A program made the position numbers and the translations under genes. This document shows positions 8,982 through 17,763 of a stretch of 64,000 bases of DNA, one piece after another. The notes below the pieces were generated by a model that saw only the letters and a program-made list of their open reading frames with translations, did no database searches and was not told where the DNA came from. Each line of letters begins with the position of its first letter. Positions within the stretch are counted from its first letter, which is position 1. The stretch lies in contig NZ_QWEI01000001.1 in the NCBI RefSeq assembly GCF_003515775.1, positions 228,106 to 292,105 on the forward strand. The letters are read 5' to 3'. The stretch comes from Ureibacillus yapensis. GTDB taxonomy: Bacteria > Bacillota > Bacilli > Bacillales_A > Planococcaceae.

Positions 8982-9704
8982 TTAAGACTCGCCTTCATAA
9001 TAAAAAGTCGTTACTTGAACGGAAGCATTTAAAGCCTCAGCTTCTTCCATAAATGCCTCTTCTTCACCAGGAAGCGTGTAGCTGATGCTATCAATGTGCA
9101 TAATGCGCTCAAGATTTTCAATTTCCTCGATAAATTGCAGTAAATCTTCGTATTCAGAGGCGGCAATTTCAAGATTGAACGTAATTAATTTCAGTTCCGG
9201 CGGCAGCGTTTCGGCGGCGATTTGCGATACCGGAGTTTCCACTTCAACCGATTCTCCGTCTACCATGGTTTCTTCTTCCACTGCATCATTTTGGCCTTCT
9301 GCCGCTTCTTCCGTTGCAACCTCTTCCTCTGGTACTGGTACTATGCCAGATTCGGAGACAAGCGTATCATAACTGTTAAATCCGATTGAAAGAATCCGAG
9401 ATTGGGTGATATATTCAATTTCTTCGAGATTTAATAATAACTGATCGATTTCACGGGATGCCGGCAATTTTTTGCGCAGTGTCGTTATATTCGACTCTTG
9501 AGGCAAGGATGCTTGTGCTTCCATTAGAGCCTGTTGTTCCTGTAAAGTCGCGATTTCGGTTTGCAATGCCGCCTTTGAGCTTTCAAGCGAGGCAGCCTGG
9601 TCTTTTTTCGGCAGCACCACATAATAATAAAGCGCAAATAATAAAGCCGCTACCAAAACGATTAGCAACAAAGCAGAAGTATTTTTGTTTCCGGAGAGTT
9701 TCAT
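8982..9704 (-). CDS. pilO: Type IV pilus alignment protein PilO
   Basis: The 240-residue protein has one N-terminal membrane helix (LLLIVLVAALLFALYYYV, residues ~11-29), a coiled coil at ~35-65, and a ferredoxin-like C-terminal domain interrupted by an unusually long acidic linker around residues 125-155. This is the PilO plan: a bitopic membrane protein that pairs with PilN to link the cytoplasmic motor platform to the pilus. In a monoderm there is no outer-membrane PilP/PilQ to contact, and none is encoded here. The start overlaps the pilN stop by one base (TAATG), implying translational coupling. Confidence 0.85.
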   Translation of the reverse strand: MKLSGNKNTSALLLIVLVAALLFALYYYVVLPKKDQAASLESSKAALQTEIATLQEQQALMEAQASLPQESNITTLRKKLPASREIDQLLLNLEEIEYITQSRILSIGFNSYDTLVSESGIVPVPEEEVATEEAAEGQNDAVEEETMVDGESVEVETPVSQIAAETLPPELKLITFNLEIAASEYEDLLQFIEEIENLERIMHIDSISYTLPGEEEAFMEEAEALNASVQVTTFYYEGES

Positions 9705-10291
9705 TATTGAACACCTCCAGCAGTTAAATAGGCTCTATCCAGTAAAAGGGTAATTTCAACGGACTGCCTTGGAACGACATCAAAATCGATCTCATTTTCC
9801 GATTCAAGTTCCCCTCCCAAGTCGGAGTTTGTCACGGAGTTTACTTGCCCATCCGTAAAATAGGCACTGTTCGACAAACGCGAAACATAGGTTGCCGCAT
9901 CACTGAGCGTTTCAAAATCCAATAAAACAGTAACACTTTCAGGACTGAACGTATAGCTTCGTAAATGGGAATTGCTTGGCTGCAATCCTTGAATTTCGTA
10001 AATTAACTGTGTTACAGGGTAGGAAACAGTCTCGACAAATTGCAGGGATTGCTGCATGCTCCCTTGATTTTCCGGCTGCAACGAATTCACATTTGCTGAA
10101 AGTTGATCGCGTTGAGCAATCAAATTGGCTTCTTCATTTCCCAATCGAGTAACATCTGCGCGAGCACTAAAATATTGCCATACCAGCAACGACAAGATTA
10201 ATAGTACAAGAATCGCCAGTAATAGATTAAGCAGTTTGGAGCTTTGCTGGGTTCGTTCTTCTCTGGGTATGAGGTTAATATCTGGTACCAT
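9704..10291 (-). CDS. pilN: Type IV pilus assembly protein PilN
   Basis: The 195-residue protein starts with a short cytoplasmic peptide, VPDINLIPREER, that matches the conserved PilN motif known to insert into PilM. A membrane helix (~22-42) and a coiled-coil/ferredoxin-like extracytoplasmic part follow. Together with PilM and PilO it forms the inner alignment complex. Its ATG overlaps the last base of the pilM stop codon, with AAGGAG 7 nt upstream. Confidence 0.9.
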   Translation of the reverse strand: MVPDINLIPREERTQQSSKLLNLLLAILVLLILSLLVWQYFSARADVTRLGNEEANLIAQRDQLSANVNSLQPENQGSMQQSLQFVETVSYPVTQLIYEIQGLQPSNSHLRSYTFSPESVTVLLDFETLSDAATYVSRLSNSAYFTDGQVNSVTNSDLGGELESENEIDFDVVPRQSVEITLLLDRAYLTAGGVQ

Positions 10292-11265
10292 TAATGAATC
10301 TCCTTTAACGCCAACCCAAGCAAGGATGCATGTTTTGCCTGAAATCCTGGGTAATGTTCTTCAATTAGCCCGTCATCAACAATCTTGATGGGAACGGGCA
10401 ACGTTTCCTGCAAGGTAGAAAAGATGGTATCAAGCAGCGGGTTATCCCCCATCACAACAATTTCATCAACGGACTTTTCCCCTTTATGCAAGGAGAAGCG
10501 GAAGAAGTTCATAATCCGGTCAAGTTCGAGAATTTGATCCATAATGGTCATGCGGTAATCTTCCAAGTCCCCATCGTATGTAAAGGTTACTTCATTTTCC
10601 TTTGCCGGCTTTGCGTGCCATTGATTGATGTTTGTCGGGATTTGCTGGTAACGCAGGAAATCCACATGGCCATTCGAATAAATACAAATGGATAATTCAT
10701 TAATCAGCCAATTGGCAATGAGATAGGTTTTGTCTTCACTTAGCAATTCCAGATGTTCAATCAAGCGCAAATTGCACAAAGCGCGGATATCTGCAGCTTG
10801 CGGTTCCATATGAATATCCAGGAACAAGTTAATGTATTTGTTGACTTCTTCCGACGAAGCGGCAAACAGCATCGCCTGTCCGTCGCCTTCCGTTGGGTCG
10901 TATACATCAATCAAAGGATCCTGGAAAGGCAAATGAATGCTATGCCCAAGCTCCATTTGAACATATTCTTTGAGTTTATCGGCTTCCACATCACGTGGAT
11001 ACTCAAACGATTTCAACAGCACGGTCGGATCCGGAACAAAAAAACGAACATTCTGTCGTTTTCCGCCCCACTGGGAAGCGTTTTCTTTGAAAATCTCAAA
11101 CAACGCCATCTCATCCTTGACCGTAGCTTCCTCAATTACCTCATTCGGTAACGGAACCTCATACAACTTAGCTTGAGTCAAATCAGGGCCCTTTAAAACA
11201 AGTGCGCGAAGTACGTAATCATTGATTTCGATGGAAACGTGGGAGGTTTTTTTCTTTTTGAACAT
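10291..11265 (-). CDS. pilM: Type IV pilus actin-like protein PilM
   Basis: The 324-residue cytoplasmic protein opens with KTSHVSIEINDYVLRALVL, the nucleotide-binding phosphate-1 segment of the PilM/FtsA fold. The usual VQMELGHSIHLPFQDP motif occurs at about residues 85-105. PilM is expected to bind ATP and dock the PilN N-terminal peptide on the inner face of the membrane. The ATG has AAAGGAG upstream. It is the first gene after the major pilin and is separated from it by an inverted repeat at 11321-11359 that may reduce read-through. Confidence 0.9.
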   Translation of the reverse strand: MFKKKKTSHVSIEINDYVLRALVLKGPDLTQAKLYEVPLPNEVIEEATVKDEMALFEIFKENASQWGGKRQNVRFFVPDPTVLLKSFEYPRDVEADKLKEYVQMELGHSIHLPFQDPLIDVYDPTEGDGQAMLFAASSEEVNKYINLFLDIHMEPQAADIRALCNLRLIEHLELLSEDKTYLIANWLINELSICIYSNGHVDFLRYQQIPTNINQWHAKPAKENEVTFTYDGDLEDYRMTIMDQILELDRIMNFFRFSLHKGEKSVDEIVVMGDNPLLDTIFSTLQETLPVPIKIVDDGLIEEHYPGFQAKHASLLGLALKEIH

Positions 11266-11320
11266 CGCAAGGGCTCCTTTGTTGGATAATGTAAAATCAT
11301 ATCCTTAGTGATTTTAATTT

Positions 11321-11359
11321 CCTAATGAGACAACTAACAAAATTTAGTTGTCTTTTAGG
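11321..11359 (-). terminator. Inverted repeat after the major pilin gene (partial terminator or mRNA stabiliser)
   Basis: The arm at 11321-11337 (CCTAATGAGACAACTAA) pairs almost perfectly with 11344-11359 (TTAGTTGTCTTTTAGG). On the minus strand there is no strong T-run, so I read it as a leaky terminator or 3' stabiliser that would keep pilin expression above that of pilMNO. Confidence 0.5.
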
Positions 11360-11372
11360 GAATTAAACTAAG

Positions 11373-11816
11373 TTAGCTGCCAGAAATTGTTTTATTACCA
11401 TCTGCGCTACCTTTTTGATTATCTGCGTTTATTTCATCTATAGAAGCAGCACCAAATGTAACAGTTTTACCACTAGTATAAGTTATTGCAATTGTTGTTA
11501 ATTCTCTTGGATTTGTAGTAGATACAGTTGATGCAACTGGAATTTTACCAGCAGACTCAAGATACTTTTCACTTTTTAGTTTTGTAACATTTACCGCTGT
11601 AGTTTCTGTTGGATTATCAGTATAATATAACTGTGCTGCATTTATCACATTAATAGCATCTGCTTTAACAGCATTATATCGAGAATTATCAATTATATTC
11701 CCGATTGCAGGAATTGCAATTGCCGAAACAATTGCTAAGATTACAATTACTGCTAATAATTCTATCAATGTTAAACCTTTTTCATTTTTAATACGTTTTT
11801 TCATAGTTTTAAACAT
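11373..11816 (-). CDS. pilA: Major type IV pilin (prepilin)
   Basis: The 147-residue protein has a class III leader (basic KKRIKNEKG) followed by LTLIELLAVIVILAIVSA, with Gly at -1 and Glu at +5, the PilD recognition site and assembly helix. The C-terminal domain is Thr/Ser-rich and has no cysteine pair, so there is no disulphide D-region. It sits inside the motor operon and is visibly more AT-rich than the pilM and pilC genes on either side, as fits a highly expressed or fast-evolving surface subunit. GGGAGG lies 8 nt before the ATG at 11816. I infer it is the main subunit because it lies with the assembly genes, while the other prepilins resemble minor pilins. Confidence 0.88.
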   Translation of the reverse strand: MFKTMKKRIKNEKGLTLIELLAVIVILAIVSAIAIPAIGNIIDNSRYNAVKADAINVINAAQLYYTDNPTETTAVNVTKLKSEKYLESAGKIPVASTVSTTNPRELTTIAITYTSGKTVTFGAASIDEINADNQKGSADGNKTISGS

Positions 11817-11934
11817 ATTAAAACCTCCCATTTTCATTGTTTTAATAAATTAATTATTTAAAAATTTGCATGGACGTTTTTAGCATTCCATTCTCACCTC
11901 CCTGCAAAACTCCCTTTCTCCTAAATCCCTTTTT

Positions 11935-13143
11935 CTACATTTGTTCATACAAACTAAACATCGGCAAGAAAATCGCTGCTACAATAATTCCTACAATTCC
12001 CGCTAAGAATAAAATCATTAATGGTTCAATCAGCGACTTTAAAGTATCAACCGACCTCTCCACTTCTGCGTCATAAAACTGCGCTACCTTCTCCAGCATA
12101 TAATCCAGCGAACCAGTCGATTCCCCAATTCTTGTCATCGATGTAACTAGCGGCGGGAAAAGCCAGCTATTTTCCAGCGGTTCTGATAAACTATTACCTT
12201 TTTCAAGACTTTCCCTAGCTTCCACTACCACTTTACTCATGACCGGATTGCCCACTACTTTTTCAACAATGGCTAAAGACTGCAAAATCGGTACAGCACT
12301 GCTGAACAAAGAAGATAAGGTTCCCATCATCCGAGAGATCGCCGACTTTTGCAGTAATGGACCGAAAATCGGCATTCTGAGCAGCGCATAATGTACTGCA
12401 TAGTTAAATTCTTTATTTCCTTTATATAACAATTGAAAACCTACCACTAACGCAATAACCAGCAAGAGAACAACCCACCAAAACTTTTGCAGCCAACCGC
12501 TGATTGCAATAATTACAACCGTCATCCACGGTAGCTCTGCTCCCATTGATTCAAACGATTCCACGAATGAGGGAACGACGAAAACCATCATGAAGACGGC
12601 TACCACCATGGTTAAAACAAACAAAATCGCCGGATACGTCATCGTCGACTGCACTTTTTTCTTCAAGTTATATTGCTTTTCAAATGAATTCGCCAAGCGT
12701 TCCAATGTGTCGTCGATATTCCCTGTAGCTTCACCGGATCGCATCATGTTCGAAAACAATAAAGGAAAGACTTTTGGATGCTTTAAAGTGGCATCTGAAA
12801 AAGGGACCCCTGACCGAATATCCTCTTCAATCGCATCCAACGCTTTTTTCAGCGGCTTGCTTTTTGATTGTTGTGCCAGGATATGAGTGGATTCCACGAT
12901 GGAAACGCCCGCGCGAATCAATGTAGCAAACTGCCGGCAATAGATAACAAAGTCCTGGTTTTTAACCTTTCCCCCGCCCAGATTTAAATCCTTGTGAAGC
13001 AGACTGGTAGATTCCGTTACCTCGCGCGGGTTAACTCCTTGTGAGCGCAGCTTTGCAATCGCCGCTTGTTTATTCGCAGCGTCGACAATGCCTTTTTTGG
13101 GTGTGCCTTGTTTTGTGCGTCCAATATATTTATAAACCGTCAA
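11935..13143 (-). CDS. pilC: Type IV pilus inner-membrane platform protein PilC
   Basis: The 402-residue protein has the duplicated T2SSF/PilC architecture: two homologous cytoplasmic helical domains (~65-190 and ~270-390), each followed by membrane helices, with the C-terminal helix LFLAGIVGIIVAAIFLPMF. The N-terminus YKYIGRTKQGTPKKGI is typical. It couples the PilB and PilT motors to pilin insertion and extraction. The start is a TTG at 13143 with GGTGAG just upstream. It lies between pilT (15 nt gap) and the major pilin gene. Confidence 0.93.
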   Translation of the reverse strand: MTVYKYIGRTKQGTPKKGIVDAANKQAAIAKLRSQGVNPREVTESTSLLHKDLNLGGGKVKNQDFVIYCRQFATLIRAGVSIVESTHILAQQSKSKPLKKALDAIEEDIRSGVPFSDATLKHPKVFPLLFSNMMRSGEATGNIDDTLERLANSFEKQYNLKKKVQSTMTYPAILFVLTMVVAVFMMVFVVPSFVESFESMGAELPWMTVVIIAISGWLQKFWWVVLLLVIALVVGFQLLYKGNKEFNYAVHYALLRMPIFGPLLQKSAISRMMGTLSSLFSSAVPILQSLAIVEKVVGNPVMSKVVVEARESLEKGNSLSEPLENSWLFPPLVTSMTRIGESTGSLDYMLEKVAQFYDAEVERSVDTLKSLIEPLMILFLAGIVGIIVAAIFLPMFSLYEQM

Positions 13144-13158
13144 TTAACTCACCAACAT

Positions 13159-14196
13159 TCATATACTATAGTCCTCCAGGAAAGGACGGGCTTCTTCCAT
13201 TGAAACCTTTCCTGATGACATGAGCATTTGAATCGAAGAATCCAGTGTATGCATTCCCAGCGCCCTGCTTGTCTGCATGACACTTGGGATTTGGTGGACT
13301 TTTTCATTGCGGATCAAGTTCGTCACCGAAGGAACCGCAACTAGCACTTCCGTTGCAGCAATACGCCCAAATGTATCTTTTCGAGCAAACAATCTTTGCG
13401 ATATAATCCCTTGCAAGACGTTCGCCAGTTGAATACGTATTTGCCCCTGTTGATGCGGCGGGAACACGTCAATAATTCGGTCAATCGTTGTAGGCGCGCT
13501 TGATGTGTGCAATGTCGCGAACACCAAATGTCCTGTTTCCGCAGCCGTAATGGCTGTCGAAATCGTCTCCAGGTCACGCATCTCCCCCACTAAAATCACA
13601 TCTGGGTCTTGACGGAGTGAAGCACGCAACCCGCTCGCAAAATCCTGTGTGTCAATGCCGATTTCACGTTGATTCACGATAGATTTTTTATGATGATGCA
13701 AGTATTCAATCGGATCTTCCAACGTAATAATATGTTTTGATTTTGTTTCATTAATATAATCCAGCATCGCAGCCAAAGTAGTTGATTTACCTGAACCCGT
13801 GGGACCGGTTACTAAAATGAGTCCTTGTGGTTTATCAGCTAAATCATAAAGTACGTTTGGCATACCCAACGACTCAATGGTCGGTATTTTGGACGGGATT
13901 AAACGGAATGCGATTGCACCGGCATTTTGTTGATGATATGCATTTACACGAAATCGGCATAAATCACCTAACGAAAAGTTAAAATCCGTCTCACCTTTCT
14001 CGTAATATTCGTCCACCTTATATTCTGGTATAACTTCCTTTACCAAGGCAAGTGCATCTTCAGGCGCAACTGCCACATCACCGTATTGCTGCAGTTTCCC
14101 ATTGATACGATAGACTGGTGGAATTCCTACTGTAATATGCAAATCAGATGCTTTCTCTTCATATGCTCTTTCTAATAGTGAACGTATACTAAACAT
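13159..14196 (-). CDS. pilT: Type IV pilus retraction ATPase PilT
   Basis: The 345-residue protein has the PilT plan: an N-terminal PAS-like domain, Walker A GPTGSGKST, Asp-box and His-box segments (ITLEDPIEYLHHHKK, GHLVFATLHT), and the C-terminal retraction motif VTNLIRNEKVHQIPS, which is specific to PilT rather than PilB. PilT depolymerises the pilus and powers twitching and DNA uptake retraction. Its presence shows that this is a retractile type IVa system rather than a simple Com pseudopilus, which has no PilT. It is encoded 11 nt after pilB. Confidence 0.95.
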   Translation of the reverse strand: MFSIRSLLERAYEEKASDLHITVGIPPVYRINGKLQQYGDVAVAPEDALALVKEVIPEYKVDEYYEKGETDFNFSLGDLCRFRVNAYHQQNAGAIAFRLIPSKIPTIESLGMPNVLYDLADKPQGLILVTGPTGSGKSTTLAAMLDYINETKSKHIITLEDPIEYLHHHKKSIVNQREIGIDTQDFASGLRASLRQDPDVILVGEMRDLETISTAITAAETGHLVFATLHTSSAPTTIDRIIDVFPPHQQGQIRIQLANVLQGIISQRLFARKDTFGRIAATEVLVAVPSVTNLIRNEKVHQIPSVMQTSRALGMHTLDSSIQMLMSSGKVSMEEARPFLEDYSI

Positions 14197-14207
14197 TTTT
14201 TCACTTC

Positions 14208-15875
14208 CTATTCAACGGTTGCTACGTGCAACACTTCTTCGGTTGTCGTAAGTCCATCCAGCACTTTCATAAATCCATCTTGGACCAAAGTGCGGTAACC
14301 TGCTTCTTTCATATAAGTTCTGATTGAGTTGACGCTTTGCCGTTGGAGGATAAACTCTTTCAGCGTGCGGTCGATCGGCAAGATTTCATGTATCGCAATT
14401 CGTCCGCGATAGCCGGTATTGTTGCATGCCGGACAGCCGTTTCCACGCTGAACCTTTTCGACAGTCATGCCAACTTGCGCAAAAATCTCTTTTTCCCGCT
14501 CATTGGCAGGTACAGTTCTTCCACAATCACGGCAAACTCGTCGAACAAGCCGCTGTGCCACAACGCCTACTAACGAAGATGAAATCAAGAACGGTTCGAT
14601 GCCCATATCATGCAGTCTTGATATTGACTCAACCGCACTATTGGTATGCAGTGTACTTAATACTAAATGCCCTGTTAAGGAGGCACGGGTTGCAATTTCA
14701 GCCGTTTCGAGATCCCGAATTTCCCCAATCATGACAATATCCGGGTCTTGCCGGAGAATCGAACGCAATCCCGCAGCAAACGTTAAGCCAACTTCTTCTT
14801 TTACTTGAATTTGGTTTATGCCCTCCAGCTGATATTCCACCGGGTCTTCAACAGTAATAATGTTGACGCCTTCCTTATTCAAATGGGACAGTGCGGCATA
14901 TAACGTAGTGGATTTACCCGATCCTGTTGGCCCCGTAAGTAGGACAATGCCATTTGGACGAGATATCATTTTTCGAAAAAGCTCCTCGTTTTGTTCAGAT
15001 AACCCCAGCTTGTCTACGTCTGTTGCTGTATTACTTAAATCCAAAATACGCATAACGATTTTTTCACCAAAAATCGTTGGTAATGTAGAAAGACGAATAT
15101 CAATCGGTTTAAAATTCACAGTTGTTTTAATACGGCCATCTTGTGGAATACGGTTTTCGGTAATATTCAAGCCACCCATAATTTTCACACGTGCAGTTAA
15201 CATGTTTTGCATATGCTTAGGCAATGAACGTTCCGTTCTCAGCTGTCCATCCACCCGATAGCGGACTCGGAAATCAGTTTCCTGCGGGTCAAAGTGAATA
15301 TCACTCGCACGCTGCGCAACGCCATTGGCAATGATTTGGTTCACCAGTCGAACAATGGGTGATTCTTCATCCGTAATTTCTGTTGGTTGTTCTTCAGTTA
15401 CAGCGATACCAAGGTCAGAAAGTGCTGCTTCCATCGATTCCTGTAAATCGTAGTATTTAGTGATGGTCCGGTATAAATCATCCTTTGCTGCAATGCTTGT
15501 TTCAATTTGGCAGCCAGTTGCCATTCGAACTTCTTCAATCGCGAAATAGTCCATAGGATCGGCCATAGCGATAAACAATTTATTTTTATCGCGGCGAACG
15601 GGCATGATGTTGGCACGCTTGGCAAGTTCGGCAGGTACCAATTGCAGTAACTCAGGCTCAATGGAATATTGATTCAAGTTAATATGCGGAACGCCTAATT
15701 GAAACTCCAGGACTTCGATCAATTGCTGTTCGGTTAGGTAGTTTTCTCGAATGAGGAAATCACCCAGTTTTTCATCACGGCTTTTATTGGATAAGGCATA
15801 ATCAAGCTGTTCATTTGTAATAACACCCGCTTCTACCAACAGGTCCCCCAGCCGTTTACGCGTTTGAATTCTCAT
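14208..15875 (-). CDS. pilB: Type IV pilus extension ATPase PilB
   Basis: The 555-residue protein belongs to the GspE/PilB family. Residues ~7-60 hold two tandem MshEN-like motifs (RLGDLLVEAGVIT and KLGDFLIRENYLT), a domain that in MshE binds cyclic di-GMP. The ATPase core has Walker A GPTGSGKST, Walker B DPDIVMIGEIRD and the His box. Near residue 455 a four-cysteine zinc site is visible (CRDCG and CPACN). It drives pilus polymerisation. It is the second gene of the minus-strand operon, 17 nt after the VanW/G5 gene, with AAAGGGG before the ATG. Confidence 0.94.
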   Translation of the reverse strand: MRIQTRKRLGDLLVEAGVITNEQLDYALSNKSRDEKLGDFLIRENYLTEQQLIEVLEFQLGVPHINLNQYSIEPELLQLVPAELAKRANIMPVRRDKNKLFIAMADPMDYFAIEEVRMATGCQIETSIAAKDDLYRTITKYYDLQESMEAALSDLGIAVTEEQPTEITDEESPIVRLVNQIIANGVAQRASDIHFDPQETDFRVRYRVDGQLRTERSLPKHMQNMLTARVKIMGGLNITENRIPQDGRIKTTVNFKPIDIRLSTLPTIFGEKIVMRILDLSNTATDVDKLGLSEQNEELFRKMISRPNGIVLLTGPTGSGKSTTLYAALSHLNKEGVNIITVEDPVEYQLEGINQIQVKEEVGLTFAAGLRSILRQDPDIVMIGEIRDLETAEIATRASLTGHLVLSTLHTNSAVESISRLHDMGIEPFLISSSLVGVVAQRLVRRVCRDCGRTVPANEREKEIFAQVGMTVEKVQRGNGCPACNNTGYRGRIAIHEILPIDRTLKEFILQRQSVNSIRTYMKEAGYRTLVQDGFMKVLDGLTTTEEVLHVATVE

Positions 15876-15892
15876 AAGATAGACGCCCCTTT

Positions 15893-17266
15893 CTATGGAA
15901 TAACGATGTTTCCACCTTTATCATAGTAACTTCCTTCCGGCAACGCGTTTTCATCTTCGTTCAGCGGGATGTCCGGCAAATCATTATTATCTAAATCCAG
16001 TTGCGTGTCTGGGTCATATTCTGGATTCTGCGTTTGATTTGTCTCGTCACCGGAATCTTGATTCGTTTCCATGCTTGGTTCTTCCGTTTCATTTTCGGGA
16101 GGATTACCGGTAACGGAAGATTCAGGAATTCCGCTAACAGGCTGTTGGGTCGACACTAACACAATTCGATTTTGCGGGGCATAATAATCCCGACTAATTG
16201 ATTCTTCGGTTGTATTGCCATTTACAGTGATGCTACGTGTGACAACCGCGCGCATCCCTTTTTGCTCTTCTTGAATCAACTGTTCTCCCCCAACTGGCAA
16301 TTCTTCTGAATATCGATGAATAATGCGAGGAGAAATATCTTCTTTTAATATATGTACGAGTACATCTTTACTTTTTGTATCAGAATAAATTTCCACTTTA
16401 AATTGCGAATCATCTACTTCAGCATTGATTTTGGCTACACTTTTTGAACTATTCAGGAATTGTAGGTCCTCGCGATATTGAATATTGATGGCCGCATCCA
16501 TGCCAGCTTCCGAATAAGCAGGTACCTGTTCTTGAGAGCGGCGTTCCAAAATTTCAAATTCCGTATGCAAAACAGCTTCATATAAAAGCGAAGCAACAAA
16601 ATTTTTCGCTTCCCGATCGGCTGTTGTTTTCCCTACTTTTTCGATAAACGAAAAAGTTTCACCGGGATATAAGATAGTGTCATCCAGCAATTCGGCAATA
16701 TTTTCCAAATCCACTGCACCATCAGGCAGCTCTTTAATCACAAGTGCCAAACGCTCATTTTCCACCTGTGAAAGATCCTTTAAAATAGCTTCGATTTCAT
16801 GTTCTTTTAAATAAGATATTTGTGTAGTAACCGCCTGGATTGTAGCCTCTTGATCCCAAGTATTTATTTTGGAAATCGCATTCGTTGCGTCTTCTAGCAA
16901 AGTGACTTGCAATGGCAAATGAACGACTCTTTCCGATTCCCAAAAAGCAAACCAAGGCTTGTCCACAGTCTCTTCATACTGTGCGACAGATGCCTCTACG
17001 TTGAAGGAAATTTGCGAAGGGTCTATCAAGACTTCTTGCCCACCTCCACTTACGACAATCCGTTCCCCAACCCATGCATCAATTACCGTTTGCAACGCGG
17101 TCTTCATTTCATTCTCATCAAGACCACCTACAGACACCCCTGCAATTGTCGATTCATTGTCAGTCTCATCGGCATAGGCAGTTTGCAGGGTATTCCCGGG
17201 CGTACATATGTATATGAACAACGTAGTTAGAACTATGTATAATGTTAGCTTTCTATTATATGGCAC
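15893..17266 (-). CDS. Secreted VanW-domain / G5-like protein at the head of the pilus operon
   Basis: The product (about 457 residues from the GTG at 17266, 6 nt after GAGGTG) has an N-terminal signal or anchor helix (LYIVLTTLFIYICTPG). A peptidoglycan-binding-4-like repeat region and a VanW core (LYPGETFSFIEKVGKTTADREAKNFV, about residues 205-270) follow. A G5-like beta segment comes next, then a low-complexity acidic/Pro/Asn tail (~385-445). VanW and G5 proteins are envelope-associated in Gram-positives; exact biochemistry is unproven. Its place as the first gene before pilB suggests it helps anchor the pilus or carry it through the peptidoglycan, replacing the missing secretin. That role is inference. 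Confidence 0.8.
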   Translation of the reverse strand: MPYNRKLTLYIVLTTLFIYICTPGNTLQTAYADETDNESTIAGVSVGGLDENEMKTALQTVIDAWVGERIVVSGGGQEVLIDPSQISFNVEASVAQYEETVDKPWFAFWESERVVHLPLQVTLLEDATNAISKINTWDQEATIQAVTTQISYLKEHEIEAILKDLSQVENERLALVIKELPDGAVDLENIAELLDDTILYPGETFSFIEKVGKTTADREAKNFVASLLYEAVLHTEFEILERRSQEQVPAYSEAGMDAAINIQYREDLQFLNSSKSVAKINAEVDDSQFKVEIYSDTKSKDVLVHILKEDISPRIIHRYSEELPVGGEQLIQEEQKGMRAVVTRSITVNGNTTEESISRDYYAPQNRIVLVSTQQPVSGIPESSVTGNPPENETEEPSMETNQDSGDETNQTQNPEYDPDTQLDLDNNDLPDIPLNEDENALPEGSYYDKGGNIVIP

Positions 17267-17361
17267 TATAATCACCTCGAGCTACCAGCTAAAAAATTTT
17301 CTATTTAATAAATCTTTTAAACTACTTCTTTGTCATCATATTTTAACATATATTGTAAGTT

Positions 17362-17390
17362 AATATAGTAAGTACTTCTATAAAAGTAAA
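17362..17390 (-). promoter_or_regulatory. Candidate promoter of the minus-strand pilus operon
   Basis: On the minus strand TTTACT (17385-17390) and TATATT (17362-17367) are spaced by 17 nt. In such AT-rich DNA chance matches are common, so this is tentative. Confidence 0.4.
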
Positions 17391-17534
17391 ATATATTCTG
17401 TCAAATTACATTGTACTATATTAAACTAAAAGTAATAAAAAAATTGTATAAATCTTTATAAAAACCTAAAAAATATAAGAAATGCTTCCTTATTTCTAAT
17501 ACATTTATAAGTTACACAAATTTTCAAGAAATGT

Positions 17535-17561
17535 ATATATCTTTTTTACCAAAAGATATAT
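17535..17561. repeat. 11-bp perfect inverted repeat
   Basis: ATATATCTTTT (17535-17545) and AAAAGATATAT (17551-17561) flank a 5-nt loop in the pilus intergenic region. It could be an operator or an mRNA hairpin; nothing decides between them. Confidence 0.5.
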
Positions 17562-17590
17562 TATTATATGAAATTAACAAATCATTCTAT

Positions 17591-17633
17591 AACCTTTAGA
17601 TTATTAAAATATTTTTAATAACCCATAAAGGTT
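17591..17633. repeat. Interrupted inverted repeat upstream of the minor pilins
   Basis: AACCTTTA-GATTATTAAAA pairs with TTTTAATAA-CCCA-TAAAGGTT, about 17 matched pairs with a small bulge. It lies about 130 nt before the first minor pilin gene, just upstream of a TATAAT-like box. Confidence 0.5.
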
Positions 17634-17763
17634 GGTTGAGTGTGTTGTTTATATAATACCTTTAAAGAGGACTAACCCTTTAGTCTCAATGATCATTTTT
17701 AACAACATCAAGGGATTAATAAAATGTATCCTTTCAGAAATCAGGTGAAAAGTAGGTGCTTTT

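Larger units (their letters stand above)
17267..17763. other. Divergent, very AT-rich control region between the two pilus transcription units
   Basis: This roughly 500-bp stretch contains no gene I can support. It holds candidate promoters for the minus-strand operon (17362-17390, and a second TTGACA on the minus strand at 17399-17404). It also holds two inverted repeats (17535-17561 and 17591-17633) and a TATAAT on the plus strand near 17652. A cyclic di-GMP riboswitch, often found before pilus genes in Firmicutes, was looked for by eye on both strands and not seen. Confidence 0.6.

Noticed and set aside
14337-14808. Several plus-strand frames of 80-110 codons opposite pilB
   Set aside because: They are antisense shadows of pilB with no ribosome sites and no recognisable domains.
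17267-17763. Cyclic di-GMP riboswitch before the pilus genes
   Set aside because: No conserved GEMM core segments could be found on either strand of this very AT-rich region.
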